Source: Mucilaginibacter tundrae | GTDB taxonomy: Bacteria; Bacteroidota; Bacteroidia; Sphingobacteriales; Sphingobacteriaceae | Assembly (NCBI RefSeq): GCF_013408825.1 | Contig: NZ_JACCBZ010000009.1 | Location: 62,001 to 126,000, forward strand | Reading direction: 5' to 3' | DNA length: 64,000 nt | Shown here: positions 8,442 through 16,608 of the stretch, one piece after another | Position numbering within the stretch: position 1 is the stretch's first letter | Layout of the letters: the number at the start of each line of letters is the position of its first letter | Translations under genes and position numbers: made by a program | Notes under the pieces: model-generated | What the model was told of the DNA's origin: nothing | The model's input: only the letters and a program-made list of their open reading frames with translations | The model's database searches: none

Positions 8442-9263
8442 TTACCTGAACCAACTGGTTATTTGCACAATGGTAATTTCCTCAATAAATATTAAAAACA
8501 TAGCTGTAACTACCGCGCCGTTTGCAGCTTTGCCAACACCCTCGGTACCACTGCTTGAGTTATAACCCTGGTAGCATCCTACAATACCAATAGTAAACCC
8601 GAATACAATGGATTTAATTAAGGCAGCTGTAAAATCAATAAAACTTAAAGGATCAAAAACCTGGCCTATATAAGTGCGATAACTGGTGCCCTCATTAACA
8701 TATACGTTTAAAAAACCGCCAAGGATGGATATTAAACCGGTATAAGTAGCCAAAATAGGTATAGTTAGCGTAGTGGCTAATACCCTGGTGCAAACCAAAA
8801 ACTTAAATGGGTTTGTGCCCGATACTTCCATTGCATCAATCTGCTCGGTTACCCGCATGGAGCCTAACTCGGCACCAATACTTGAACCAACCTTACCTGC
8901 GGCAATAAGCGCGGTTACCAGCGGTGCAAGCGCTCTCATAATGGCGATGGATACCAACGATGGCAACCATGATGTCGCGCCAAACTCCGCCAATGAAGGG
9001 CGAGATTGCTTGGTGAATATCAAACCCACAATAAAACCGGTTAATGATATTAGCGTGAACGACCGTACACCCGTTTCATAACATTGCCTTATAATTTCTT
9101 TAAACTCATAAGGGGGCAAAAAAGCTTCCTTAAAAAAACGGATTATAAAGGCATTGATATTGTAAAGGCTCGCAAAAAAATCAGTCAGACTTTTTCTAAA
9201 GCTTGCAAATCGTTTTCGCTTCGCGGGTTCTGGGATTATTGGTGTGGTATCAGTTGTATCCAT
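8442..9263 (-). CDS. mlaE: MlaE-type ABC transporter permease
   Basis: 273 aa from the ATG at 9263; a TTG immediately before it is an alternative. It is a MlaE/YrbE permease of about 5-6 membrane segments. Conserved stretches are GFIVGLIFTKQSRPSLAEFG, the coupling region with VGSSIGAELGSMRVTEQIDA (GxxxGAELGxM-x-EQIDA is diagnostic) and the C-terminal GKAANGAVVTAMFLIFIEE. It is the membrane channel of the MCE lipid importer/exporter and the first gene of the operon. No mlaB or mlaC homologue is next to it. Confidence 0.92.
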   Translation of the reverse strand: MDTTDTTPIIPEPAKRKRFASFRKSLTDFFASLYNINAFIIRFFKEAFLPPYEFKEIIRQCYETGVRSFTLISLTGFIVGLIFTKQSRPSLAEFGATSWLPSLVSIAIMRALAPLVTALIAAGKVGSSIGAELGSMRVTEQIDAMEVSGTNPFKFLVCTRVLATTLTIPILATYTGLISILGGFLNVYVNEGTSYRTYIGQVFDPLSFIDFTAALIKSIVFGFTIGIVGCYQGYNSSSGTEGVGKAANGAVVTAMFLIFIEEITIVQITSWFR

Positions 9264-9273
9264 CAATTAGGGA

Positions 9274-9281
9274 CAAAGGTA
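9274..9281 (-). promoter_or_regulatory. -7 promoter element TAnnTTTG for the mlaEFD operon
   Basis: On the minus strand this reads TACCTTTG, an exact -7 match, 10 bp before the mlaE ATG. The resulting leader would be only a few bases long. No clear -33 partner is seen. Confidence 0.4.
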
Positions 9282-9465
9282 TTAATATGCCAGTTATGAT
9301 TAAGTAATCTTACAAAAAATTAAACCATATTGTTTGACGTGAACTTACATTTTAACAATTATTATATAAATATGATAATTGAATATTGATATAATATTAA
9401 CATTTACCCGCCATACACTTATATTAAACTATTTATAGTAAATTGGGGAATCAAACATTACCGCA

Positions 9466-10698
9466 GTGGAAACCTATCAAATAATATCTGTAATCATTTT
9501 CCTTGCGGCCGTTTTCGCCTATGTTAATGAGCGATGGATTAAATTACCCGGCACCATTGGGATAATGGTATTGGCTATGTTTTCATCATTGCTTATTGTT
9601 TTGATCGGCCACTTAATACCAACTTTTTCAACAAAAGCACACGAACTTGTAGCTAATATTAATTTTGAACAAGTGCTGATGAAAATAATGCTCGGCTTTT
9701 TATTATTTGCCGGGGCCTTGCACATTGACGCTAACAAACTTAAAAATGAACTGTGGCCTGTAATTATCCTATCTACAATTGGTACATTCATTTCAACTTT
9801 TTTGGTCAGCGTGTTAGCTTACTATCTCTTCCAAATGTTTCAATTCGTTATACCTTACGTCTATTGCTTATTATTTGGAGCATTGATATCGCCTACAGAC
9901 CCAATTGCGGTTATGGGCATACTCAAAAGAGTGGGCATACCGAAGTCACTCGAGCTTAAAATCGCAGGTGAATCGCTATTTAACGATGGTGTTGGTGTAG
10001 TAGTATTTTTAACAATATTGGAGATTGCTACAAATGGGATGGACAAATTCTCTATAAGTAGTACAGCCCTGCTTTTTGTACGAGAGGCTGGCGGCGGGAT
10101 AGTTTTTGGTGGCATAATAGGTTATTTAGCTTATTTTCTGATTAAAGCGATAGATAATTATAGTGTTGAAGTGCTTATTACCTTAACCGTAGTAATGTGC
10201 GGGTATGCATTGGCGGATCATCTTCATCTTTCGGGGCCATTAGCTATTATCATTGCCGGTATTATTATCGGCACAAAAGGCAAACGCGAAGGTTTCTCGG
10301 AGATTACCAGGGACCATCTGCTAAAGTTTTGGGATATGCTGGATGAGATATTTAACGCGATTTTATTTTTGTTGATGGGCCTGGAAATGCTGGTAATAAA
10401 AATTGATCCTACCATTATGCTTATTGGCTTTATAATGATATTTGTAGTTTTATTTGCACGGTATATCTGCGTGTTACTACCAATAGCTGTTTTACGGTTT
10501 TGGATAAAGTTTGAAAAGAATGCCATCGCTATGTTAACCTGGGGCGGGTTAAGAGGTGGCCTTTCTGTAGCGATGGCATTATCATTACCCGAAGTTATGC
10601 ATAGAAATGAATTTGTATTGATCACCTACCTCATCGTCATCTTTTCAGTAATTGTGCAGGGCCTCACTATTGGTAAATTAGCTAAAAAAGGCAATTAA
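9466..10698 (+). CDS. CPA1-family Na+/H+ antiporter (NhaP type)
   Basis: 410 aa with about 12 membrane segments. CPA1 hallmarks are visible: ALISPTDPIAVMGILK, the ion-binding ND pair in ESLFNDGVGVVVFLTI, GPLAIIIAGIIIGTKGKR and a C-terminal WGGLRGGLSVAMALSLP. It exchanges Na+ (or K+) for H+ and so helps pH and salt homeostasis. It lacks the long cytosolic tail of some NhaP proteins. The start is a GTG at 9466-9468; no ATG in frame fits the first helix. It is divergent from mlaE across a 200-bp AT-rich gap. Confidence 0.88.
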   Translation: METYQIISVIIFLAAVFAYVNERWIKLPGTIGIMVLAMFSSLLIVLIGHLIPTFSTKAHELVANINFEQVLMKIMLGFLLFAGALHIDANKLKNELWPVIILSTIGTFISTFLVSVLAYYLFQMFQFVIPYVYCLLFGALISPTDPIAVMGILKRVGIPKSLELKIAGESLFNDGVGVVVFLTILEIATNGMDKFSISSTALLFVREAGGGIVFGGIIGYLAYFLIKAIDNYSVEVLITLTVVMCGYALADHLHLSGPLAIIIAGIIIGTKGKREGFSEITRDHLLKFWDMLDEIFNAILFLLMGLEMLVIKIDPTIMLIGFIMIFVVLFARYICVLLPIAVLRFWIKFEKNAIAMLTWGGLRGGLSVAMALSLPEVMHRNEFVLITYLIVIFSVIVQGLTIGKLAKKGN

Positions 10699-10759
10699 TT
10701 ATCTATAGTATAAAACCATTAGCGCGTAGATTCCTTAATAAGGATATTAATTATCTGCT

Positions 10760-11029
10760 ATGAACTTTTATCAGCAAAAATGGATCGATACTTTAAATAA
10801 TGCTCATTTACAGGGTTGGAAAATCAGCCCGCAGGGTGATGATATATTTATTGAAATGCCAAACGTTACAGATATAAAATTGATCAGGGATAATATCCCG
10901 TCAACACTTGCAGCCATGTCGTTAGATATTGAAGAGGCTAAACACCGCTTAAAGTTTATATTTCATAATGGGCATGAGCAATTTGAATACTTGTTAAATC
11001 CCCACGAGGATGATTTAAATCAGGAATAG
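10760..11029 (+). CDS. Conserved-looking hypothetical protein, 89 aa
   Basis: 89 aa, soluble and acidic at the C-terminus (PHEDDLNQE), with no signal peptide, Cys or membrane segment. It has alternating helices and strands (WIDTLNNAHLQGWKI, DIFIEMPNVTDIKLIRDNIP). I recognise no family. It lies 61 bp after the antiporter gene in the same direction and could be co-transcribed. Its stop touches the stop of the convergent MFS gene without any spacer. Confidence 0.6.
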   Translation: MNFYQQKWIDTLNNAHLQGWKISPQGDDIFIEMPNVTDIKLIRDNIPSTLAAMSLDIEEAKHRLKFIFHNGHEQFEYLLNPHEDDLNQE

Positions 11030-12196
11030 TTATAATTTGGCCTTGGTTGATAAAACTACTACGCAAGTACCCATAAAGGCAATAAATACAAATGATGCTC
11101 TTAAAGTAGCCAATCCGGCGATAAATCCTATTATTGGTGGGCCAAACAGAAACCCGATGAACCCGATAGTTGATACCGCTGCCAGTGCAACTCCCGGAGC
11201 CATTGTTTTTGACCTTCCTGCAGCACTATATACCATAGGTACTACTGATGAAACACCTGCACCCACCAATAAAAAACCAGCTATTGCTGTATAAAAATAG
11301 GGGAATATAACAGCAATTAATAAACCCGTGACTGTTAAACTCCCGCTGGTTTGCAAAATACGTTTCAAACCATAACGGTGGGCAAACCAATCAGCAATAA
11401 ATCGGCCGCCGGCCATGGTACACATAAAAGCGGTGAAACCTATACCTACCAAAGCTGTTGGCGCAAGCACCACCTTTTTAAAATAGATGACACTCCAATC
11501 AAACATCGCTCCTTCACAGATCATAGAACACATAGCAATGATTCCTAGCGTGATCAATGATTTGTCAGGCATCACGAATACTGGGCCGCTATTGGTTACT
11601 TTATCATCTTTAAGGTATTTAGCGGTTAAAATAATCATCAATACCACAATAGCGGTTATTAACACAAAGTGATGCAGCGGCACAATTCCATTAGCTATCA
11701 TAAATGTACCAATGCCAGCACCTGTAAACCCGGCTAAACTCCACAAGCCGTGGAAGGATGCCATAATAGGTTTTTTATACATCACTTCAGCGGCGACTGC
11801 CTGGGTGTTAACAGCGATATTTACTGAATTGCTTGCAAAACCAAAGCATATTAAGCAACCTATTAACTGTACAACACCTTGCGCCAGGCTTAAGCTGATT
11901 AATGCCAGGCTATATACAATAAGTGATACGATGAGTAACCTTTTACTGCCGATTATGGTAATGATCCAACCGGAAAAAGGAAGCGAACACATTAACCCCA
12001 CCGGAAGCGAGAACAACACAGCACCCAAGCCAGCATCAGACAAGCCCAGTGTTTGCTGTACCGTAACTATACGCGATGCCCAACTGGCGAAACATAATCC
12101 CGCAAGGAAAAACATAACACCAACTACTAACCTTAAAGTAAGTTTCGATCTTGTATATTGAACTTCTGCTGTGCTATCCGTTATTATTTCTTCCAT
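11030..12196 (-). CDS. MFS transporter, YbjJ-like
   Basis: 388 aa with 12 membrane segments. Motifs: FFLAGLCFASWASRIVTVQQ in TM1, GLGAVLFSLPVGLMCSLPFSG, and a second-half motif-A echo GGRFIADWFAHRYGLKRIL. This pattern fits the YbjJ/FucP-like MFS subfamily, for which few substrates are known. ATG start at 12196. Upstream are an exact -7 promoter element and a 7-bp inverted repeat that would overlap the start of transcription, so the gene is probably controlled by a dimeric repressor encoded elsewhere. Confidence 0.8.
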   Translation of the reverse strand: MEEIITDSTAEVQYTRSKLTLRLVVGVMFFLAGLCFASWASRIVTVQQTLGLSDAGLGAVLFSLPVGLMCSLPFSGWIITIIGSKRLLIVSLIVYSLALISLSLAQGVVQLIGCLICFGFASNSVNIAVNTQAVAAEVMYKKPIMASFHGLWSLAGFTGAGIGTFMIANGIVPLHHFVLITAIVVLMIILTAKYLKDDKVTNSGPVFVMPDKSLITLGIIAMCSMICEGAMFDWSVIYFKKVVLAPTALVGIGFTAFMCTMAGGRFIADWFAHRYGLKRILQTSGSLTVTGLLIAVIFPYFYTAIAGFLLVGAGVSSVVPMVYSAAGRSKTMAPGVALAAVSTIGFIGFLFGPPIIGFIAGLATLRASFVFIAFMGTCVVVLSTKAKL

Positions 12197-12201
12197 CTAC
12201 T

Positions 12202-12220
12202 AAGTGTAACAAGTACACTT
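12202..12220. promoter_or_regulatory. Palindromic operator candidate for the MFS gene
   Basis: AAGTGTA and TACACTT are perfect 7-bp inverted half-sites with a 5-bp spacer. They lie between the start codon (12196) and the -7 element (12224-12231), where the transcript should begin. The size and position suit a TetR-like repressor dimer; the regulator is not identified. Confidence 0.5.
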
Positions 12221-12223
12221 TTG

Positions 12224-12231
12224 CAAAGGTA
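12224..12231 (-). promoter_or_regulatory. -7 promoter element TAnnTTTG for the MFS gene
   Basis: Minus-strand TACCTTTG is an exact match to the Bacteroidota -7 consensus, 28 bp before the ATG. Confidence 0.45.
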
Positions 12232-12252
12232 TTTAATAATATTTATATAGAA

Positions 12253-12293
12253 AGTAAAGAAATGCTAATGTTTGATATTAGCATTTCTTTACT
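12253..12293 (-). terminator. Terminator at the end of the pullulanase gene
   Basis: A perfect 17-bp inverted repeat (12253-12269 and 12277-12293, 7-nt loop) overlaps the pullulanase stop codon and is followed on the minus strand by TTTCTAT. It separates pulA from the downstream MFS promoter. The stem is AT-rich but long. Confidence 0.75.
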
Positions 12294-14283
12294 AATCATG
12301 CAAAATATAAGCGGTAATACCTGGAATAGTAACCGATTGGCCGCTAACTATTTTGCCAGCATCGTCAACCTTATTGCCATCACTTACCAAAGTCCAATTA
12401 CCAGTCGGGATGTTAACTGTTTTGGCACCACTGCTGCCATTTAGCACCACTAAAATGGTTTTCCATTTATCGCCATTGGCATGGTCGGTTAATTGATAAG
12501 CGATGGTTGACGCATCATCGGTTTCGATAAATTTCAAATGCCTGCGGATCATTCCAGCGGTTGGCATCCTGAATGCGGGATGATCTTTACGCAAAGCTAT
12601 CATTTGCTTATAGTAATTAAATACCTCAACGTATTTGGCTTTGCGGCTCCAATCTATCTCATTAATATTATCGGGTGATTTAAAGGAATTGGCCACCAAT
12701 TGCTTGGTACGCAACATTTCCTCGCCTGAATGTAAAAATGCTATCCCTTGTGAAGTAAGTACAACCGCATTAGCCAGCTTATCCATCTTGATCAGGTCTG
12801 CTTCCGATGCATCGGGGTTTTCAATTCTTAAACGGTCGAACAAAGTATTATCATCATGGCAGGAAGCGTAACTTATCGTTCCATAAGGCTCCTCTGCCCA
12901 AGGTGCCTTGGAATCATCAACTTTACTATAATCTATCTGCGGGTGCTGTACCGATGCCACGATACCAAACATCACACTCATTTTTGAGTTTTTGTCACCG
13001 CTTACAAAGCCTTTAGTCTTCACATTACTAAACCCACCTTTTAACCCATCACGGATATCATCGCTGAAAGCCGCTATCTTATGTAATTTCAGCACATTCT
13101 TTTTCATCGCGCGCTTATCTTCAGGGTAAGGACTTGCTCCTGCTGTCCATCCTTCGCCGTAAATTACAATGCTTGAGTTTATAGCGTGCAATGTATCGCT
13201 GATGGCATTCATGGTTTTAATGTCGTGCGTCCCCATCAGATCAAAACGAAAGCCGTCTACGTGATATTCCTTAACCCAATAAAGCACCGACTCCATCATA
13301 AATTTACGCGCCATTGGTTGCTCAGAAGCAAACTCATTACCGCAACCCGTAGCATCAGAATAGCTACCATCAGCATTATGACGATAGAAATAGCCCGGTG
13401 CAAATTGCGTGTAACTCGAATGCGCGATATCCGCAGTATGGTTATAAACCACATCCAGTATCACCCGTAATCCGTTAGCATGCAGGGCCTGCACCATCTC
13501 CTTAAATTCTTTTATCCTTACATTACCGTCGTATGGATTGGTGGAGTAACTACCTTCAGGAACATTATAATTTAAAGGATCATAGCCCCAGTTATATTGC
13601 TTTTCGTTAGGCTTGGTTTCATCTATGGAGTTAAAATCAAAAGCCGGCAATATATGTACATGGGTTACCCCTAATTCTTTTAAATGCGCCAACCCCGTTG
13701 CTTGTCCATCCGGACTTTTGGTGTTGGCCTCCGTCAACCCTAAAAATTTGCCTTTATTTTTGATGCCTGAATTTGGATCGATAGAAATATCACGGATATG
13801 CAATTCATAAATAACCGCGTCCGTTAGTTTTTTAAGTTTAGGGCTTTTATCTTTATTCCAACCCTGAGGATCTGTCGCTTTTAAATCAACCACCATACCA
13901 CGATGACCGTTAACCCCTACAGCTTTCGCATAAATATCCGGCGCCTCTAACGACCATTTACCATCCTGCATTACCTGGAAGGTATAGTATTTATTTTTGA
14001 CATTATAGTTGATAACCGCTTGCCAGCTTCCCCCGTTTTTTTTAACCAGATCGATCTCTTTTATGGGCGATCCACCTTCACCGGCATCATATAAACGCAG
14101 TTTTACCGCCGAAGCTTTTGGCGCCCAAACTTTAAATACAGTTTTTTTTGCTGAGTATTTAACACCTAATTCCCCGTTATAAACAGGATATTTTTCGGGC
14201 TTAATAATTATTTGTACTGATGCTACAGAGTTAAGCGCCATAAATACCATAACGCCTGCTACTGCGGATTTTAAAATGCTCAT
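12292..14283 (-). CDS. pulA: Type I pullulanase (GH13)
   Basis: 663 aa. Residues 1-22 look like a signal peptide (ends NSVASVQ), so the enzyme is probably periplasmic or exported. A CBM48-type domain (about 35-135) precedes the GH13 barrel. The diagnostic type I pullulanase motif YNWGYDPLNYNVPEGSY is at 230-246. Catalytic residues are nucleophile D348 (DGFRFDLMG), acid/base E377 (YGEGW) and D477 (CHDDNTLFD). It cleaves alpha-1,6 branches in pullulan, glycogen or limit dextrins. It stands alone, without a SusCD pair beside it. ATG start at 14283. Confidence 0.93.
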   Translation of the reverse strand: MSILKSAVAGVMVFMALNSVASVQIIIKPEKYPVYNGELGVKYSAKKTVFKVWAPKASAVKLRLYDAGEGGSPIKEIDLVKKNGGSWQAVINYNVKNKYYTFQVMQDGKWSLEAPDIYAKAVGVNGHRGMVVDLKATDPQGWNKDKSPKLKKLTDAVIYELHIRDISIDPNSGIKNKGKFLGLTEANTKSPDGQATGLAHLKELGVTHVHILPAFDFNSIDETKPNEKQYNWGYDPLNYNVPEGSYSTNPYDGNVRIKEFKEMVQALHANGLRVILDVVYNHTADIAHSSYTQFAPGYFYRHNADGSYSDATGCGNEFASEQPMARKFMMESVLYWVKEYHVDGFRFDLMGTHDIKTMNAISDTLHAINSSIVIYGEGWTAGASPYPEDKRAMKKNVLKLHKIAAFSDDIRDGLKGGFSNVKTKGFVSGDKNSKMSVMFGIVASVQHPQIDYSKVDDSKAPWAEEPYGTISYASCHDDNTLFDRLRIENPDASEADLIKMDKLANAVVLTSQGIAFLHSGEEMLRTKQLVANSFKSPDNINEIDWSRKAKYVEVFNYYKQMIALRKDHPAFRMPTAGMIRRHLKFIETDDASTIAYQLTDHANGDKWKTILVVLNGSSGAKTVNIPTGNWTLVSDGNKVDDAGKIVSGQSVTIPGITAYILHD

Positions 14284-14350
14284 AATTGGTTGTTAAGCTA
14301 ATGAGCAAGTTTAATAAAAAATGTTTGAATTGGGAACGATTTCGGCTATG

Positions 14351-15049
14351 TTAGCAATTCCCATCCGGACCGCAGCTATCACCTTCAACAATATTAAGTT
14401 TTGGGTTTTCCTGCTGCCATTCGGTAAATGCCTTTTCAATAGTTTCCTCAAAAACCGGCACAGCCTGCGCCCCAGAAATACCATACTTCCTATCCAACAC
14501 AAAAAATGGCACCCCACGAACACCAAGTCGCTGAGCTTCAATAATATCTTCTCTTACTTCACCGGCATAAGCATCGCTTTCTAAAGTTTGTTTTACTTCT
14601 GCGGCATCAAGGCCAATAGCTGTACCTAATTCAACCAACGTGTTTATATCGTCAGTATTCTTACCATCAGTAAAATAAGCTTTGAACAATTGTTCTTCAG
14701 CAGCATCGCCTAAACCATGTTTTTTAGCCAGGTGACTAAACCTGTGCGCGTTAAAGCTATTAGCGACTATCGCTTTGTCGAAGTTATAAGTTAAACCTGC
14801 CTCTGCCGCCATATCGGTAACATGGGCGTTCATTTCTTCGGCTTGCTCTAAAGTCCAGCCTTTTATTTTGGCGAGGTATTGATTGATGTTAGTACCGGGA
14901 CTAGTTACCATATCCGGGTTAAGCTGAAAGCTTTTCCATTCTACCTGTATTTCATCTTTGTGTGTCGATTGCGCCAATGCAGTCTCAAACCGACGTTTGC
15001 CAATATAACAAAACGGGCACATCACATCCGACCATATTTCAACCTTCAT
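14351..15049 (-). CDS. DsbA-family oxidoreductase (FrnE-like)
   Basis: 232 aa, no signal peptide, so cytosolic. It begins MKVEIWSDVMCPFCYIGKRR, with the thioredoxin-fold active site CPFC (residues 11-14), and has the FrnE-type helical insert with FNAHRFSHLAKKHGLGD. The cis-Pro loop is GVRGVPFFVLD. A second Cys pair at the very C-terminus (GDSCGPDGNC) is unusual for the family core and may be an extra redox or metal site. FrnE-like proteins act as disulfide isomerases or 2-hydroxychromene-2-carboxylate isomerase relatives. ATG start at 15049. Confidence 0.88.
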   Translation of the reverse strand: MKVEIWSDVMCPFCYIGKRRFETALAQSTHKDEIQVEWKSFQLNPDMVTSPGTNINQYLAKIKGWTLEQAEEMNAHVTDMAAEAGLTYNFDKAIVANSFNAHRFSHLAKKHGLGDAAEEQLFKAYFTDGKNTDDINTLVELGTAIGLDAAEVKQTLESDAYAGEVREDIIEAQRLGVRGVPFFVLDRKYGISGAQAVPVFEETIEKAFTEWQQENPKLNIVEGDSCGPDGNC

Positions 15050-15069
15050 ATTTTTGCAGTTTATCTACA

Positions 15070-15077
15070 CAAAAATA
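15070..15077 (-). promoter_or_regulatory. -7 promoter element TAnnTTTG for the DsbA-like gene
   Basis: Minus-strand TATTTTTG, 21 bp before the ATG at 15049; exact -7 match, no clear -33. Confidence 0.35.
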
Positions 15078-15124
15078 GATTAAGCATACAGCTTTATAGT
15101 AAGTGTAAAGTAAAAAAATGGTCG

Positions 15125-16009
15125 TTAGCTTTGCATAATGCGGCCGATCTCCTGATCATCATAAATAGGATTTGCACCACGTTTGCTGGTAACAAACGCA
15201 CCAATCGCGCACGCTTTTATCAACAATTCTTCCATTGGTTCGGCAGCTAAAAGGCCTGTTATAAAAGTCGCCAGGAATGCATCTCCAGCGCCCACAGTAT
15301 CAACTACCTCAACCTTAAAACCGGGATGTTCAAAATAATCGTGATCATGCCAAATGATGGCACCATTTTCGCCGCGGGTAACGCAAATTGTTTTAGGATG
15401 ATATTTAGCACGAAACTCCGCAATAATATCTTTTAACGATGAGCTACTACTGCCGCCAATTAACAAACGGGCTTCTTCTTCGTTCATTTTCACAACCGTA
15501 GCACGCGCTGCAAGGTTTTCTATAGTGCTAAGTGTATAATGCGGAGCACGCAAGTTAACGTCGAATATTCTTAATGCTTTGGTTTCGTCTAATAAGTTTA
15601 ATAGCGTATTACGGGTAACGTCTGTACGACAAGCTAAACTGCCAAATACAATTGCAGCCGAATTTATAGCTGAATGTGTAAGCGTTTCAGTTGTTTGAAT
15701 ATTGTCCCATGAAACAGGCTCGGGGATAATGTAGGTAGCCTGCCCTTTATCATCAAGCTGCACGGTAACTTCGCAGGTTGGCAAGGTTTCATCACGCTGA
15801 ATGGTATTTTCCGAATAAAGTCCATTTTGTCTTAAAACATCAGCCAGTTTATCTCCGGATTCATCTGTACCTACACGGCTTGCAAAACCGGCTTTTACAC
15901 CTTGCTGAACCAAATGTCTTGCAACATTCATGGGCGCGCCACCGGCAATTTTTTCGTTTCCAAAAGCATCCCACAAAACTTCGCCGAAGCATAGTACTTT
16001 CTTATTCAT
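15125..16009 (-). CDS. PfkB-family carbohydrate kinase (fructokinase-like)
   Basis: 294 aa. It has the ribokinase/PfkB fold: N-terminal LCFGEVLWDAFGNEKIAGGAPMNVARHL (substrate side, GGAPxN typical of fructokinases) and the C-terminal PfkB signature DTVGAGDAFLATFITGLL with the catalytic Asp. Fructokinases make fructose-6-phosphate from fructose with ATP. The substrate is inferred from motif style only; other sugars are possible. The gene stands between the DsbA-like gene and a divergent small gene and has its own promoter element. Confidence 0.85.
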   Translation of the reverse strand: MNKKVLCFGEVLWDAFGNEKIAGGAPMNVARHLVQQGVKAGFASRVGTDESGDKLADVLRQNGLYSENTIQRDETLPTCEVTVQLDDKGQATYIIPEPVSWDNIQTTETLTHSAINSAAIVFGSLACRTDVTRNTLLNLLDETKALRIFDVNLRAPHYTLSTIENLAARATVVKMNEEEARLLIGGSSSSSLKDIIAEFRAKYHPKTICVTRGENGAIIWHDHDYFEHPGFKVEVVDTVGAGDAFLATFITGLLAAEPMEELLIKACAIGAFVTSKRGANPIYDDQEIGRIMQS

Positions 16010-16028
16010 AGATGTATAAGCAAAAACC

Positions 16029-16036
16029 CAAAGCTA
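16029..16036 (-). promoter_or_regulatory. -7 promoter element TAnnTTTG for the sugar kinase
   Basis: Minus-strand TAGCTTTG, 20 bp before the ATG at 16009; exact -7 match. Confidence 0.4.
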
Positions 16037-16072
16037 AAAGTATTTTTTAATGATTTTTGTGTAATTTGCTTT

Positions 16073-16492
16073 ATGAGAAAGTTGTTACTCACATTCATTT
16101 TAATCATTTTCAGCGCTACTCTATTCGCGCAGGACAGGCGGGCTATCCTCAAAGTAATTAGCGACCAGCAAACGGCCTGGAACAAATGCGATATTGACGG
16201 CTTTATGCAAGGCTACTGGAAATCCGACTCCTTAGTTTTCGTTGGCAAAACTGCCCCGCAATACGGCTGGCAAACCACAGCCGATCATTATAAAAAAGCA
16301 TACCCGAATAAAGCTGCTATGGGGCAGTTGGCTTTCACCATTATTAAGTTAGAGATACTTGATAAAACCAATGCCTTTATGCTTGGCGGCTGGCATTTAA
16401 ACCGTGACGCAGGTGCTTTAGGTGGATATTTCACCTTGTGGTTCAAAAAGATCAATGGTGAGTGGAAGATAGTTTGCGACCATACATCTTAA
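16073..16492 (+). CDS. Secreted NTF2-like (DUF4440/SnoaL-like) protein
   Basis: 139 aa. A signal peptide (ending SATLFAQ, about residue 20) is followed by an NTF2-like fold of the DUF4440 type: ILKVISDQQTAWNKCDIDGF, MQGYWKSDSLVFVG, then the terminal FTLWFKKINGEWKIVCDHTS. Such domains bind small hydrophobic ligands or serve as scaffolds; no catalytic function can be assigned. It is convergent with the first cupin gene, with a palindromic hairpin between them. Confidence 0.75.
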   Translation: MRKLLLTFILIIFSATLFAQDRRAILKVISDQQTAWNKCDIDGFMQGYWKSDSLVFVGKTAPQYGWQTTADHYKKAYPNKAAMGQLAFTIIKLEILDKTNAFMLGGWHLNRDAGALGGYFTLWFKKINGEWKIVCDHTS

Positions 16493-16553
16493 GAATCAAA
16501 AACCGTAGTAGGTAGTTGTATTTATTGACTTAAGCCAATTTTGCTATTCATTG

Positions 16554-16573
16554 CCGTTGACTTCAGTCAACGG
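16554..16573. repeat. Palindromic hairpin between convergent genes
   Basis: CCGTTGAC and GTCAACGG form a perfect 8-bp stem with a TTCA loop. I recall this CCGTTGAC..GTCAACGG motif as a dispersed intergenic repeat in Sphingobacteriales. It lacks a T-tract on either side, so it is not a typical terminator although it lies where one would be expected. Confidence 0.5.
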
Positions 16574-16608
16574 ATCCATCATGAATTGTTCCGGCTTTAG
16601 CCAAACCT

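Noticed and set aside
11712..12161. Open frame of 149 codons on the plus strand opposite the MFS gene
   Set aside because: Antisense of a membrane protein gene; composition rich in Pro, Thr and Lys without any recognisable fold.
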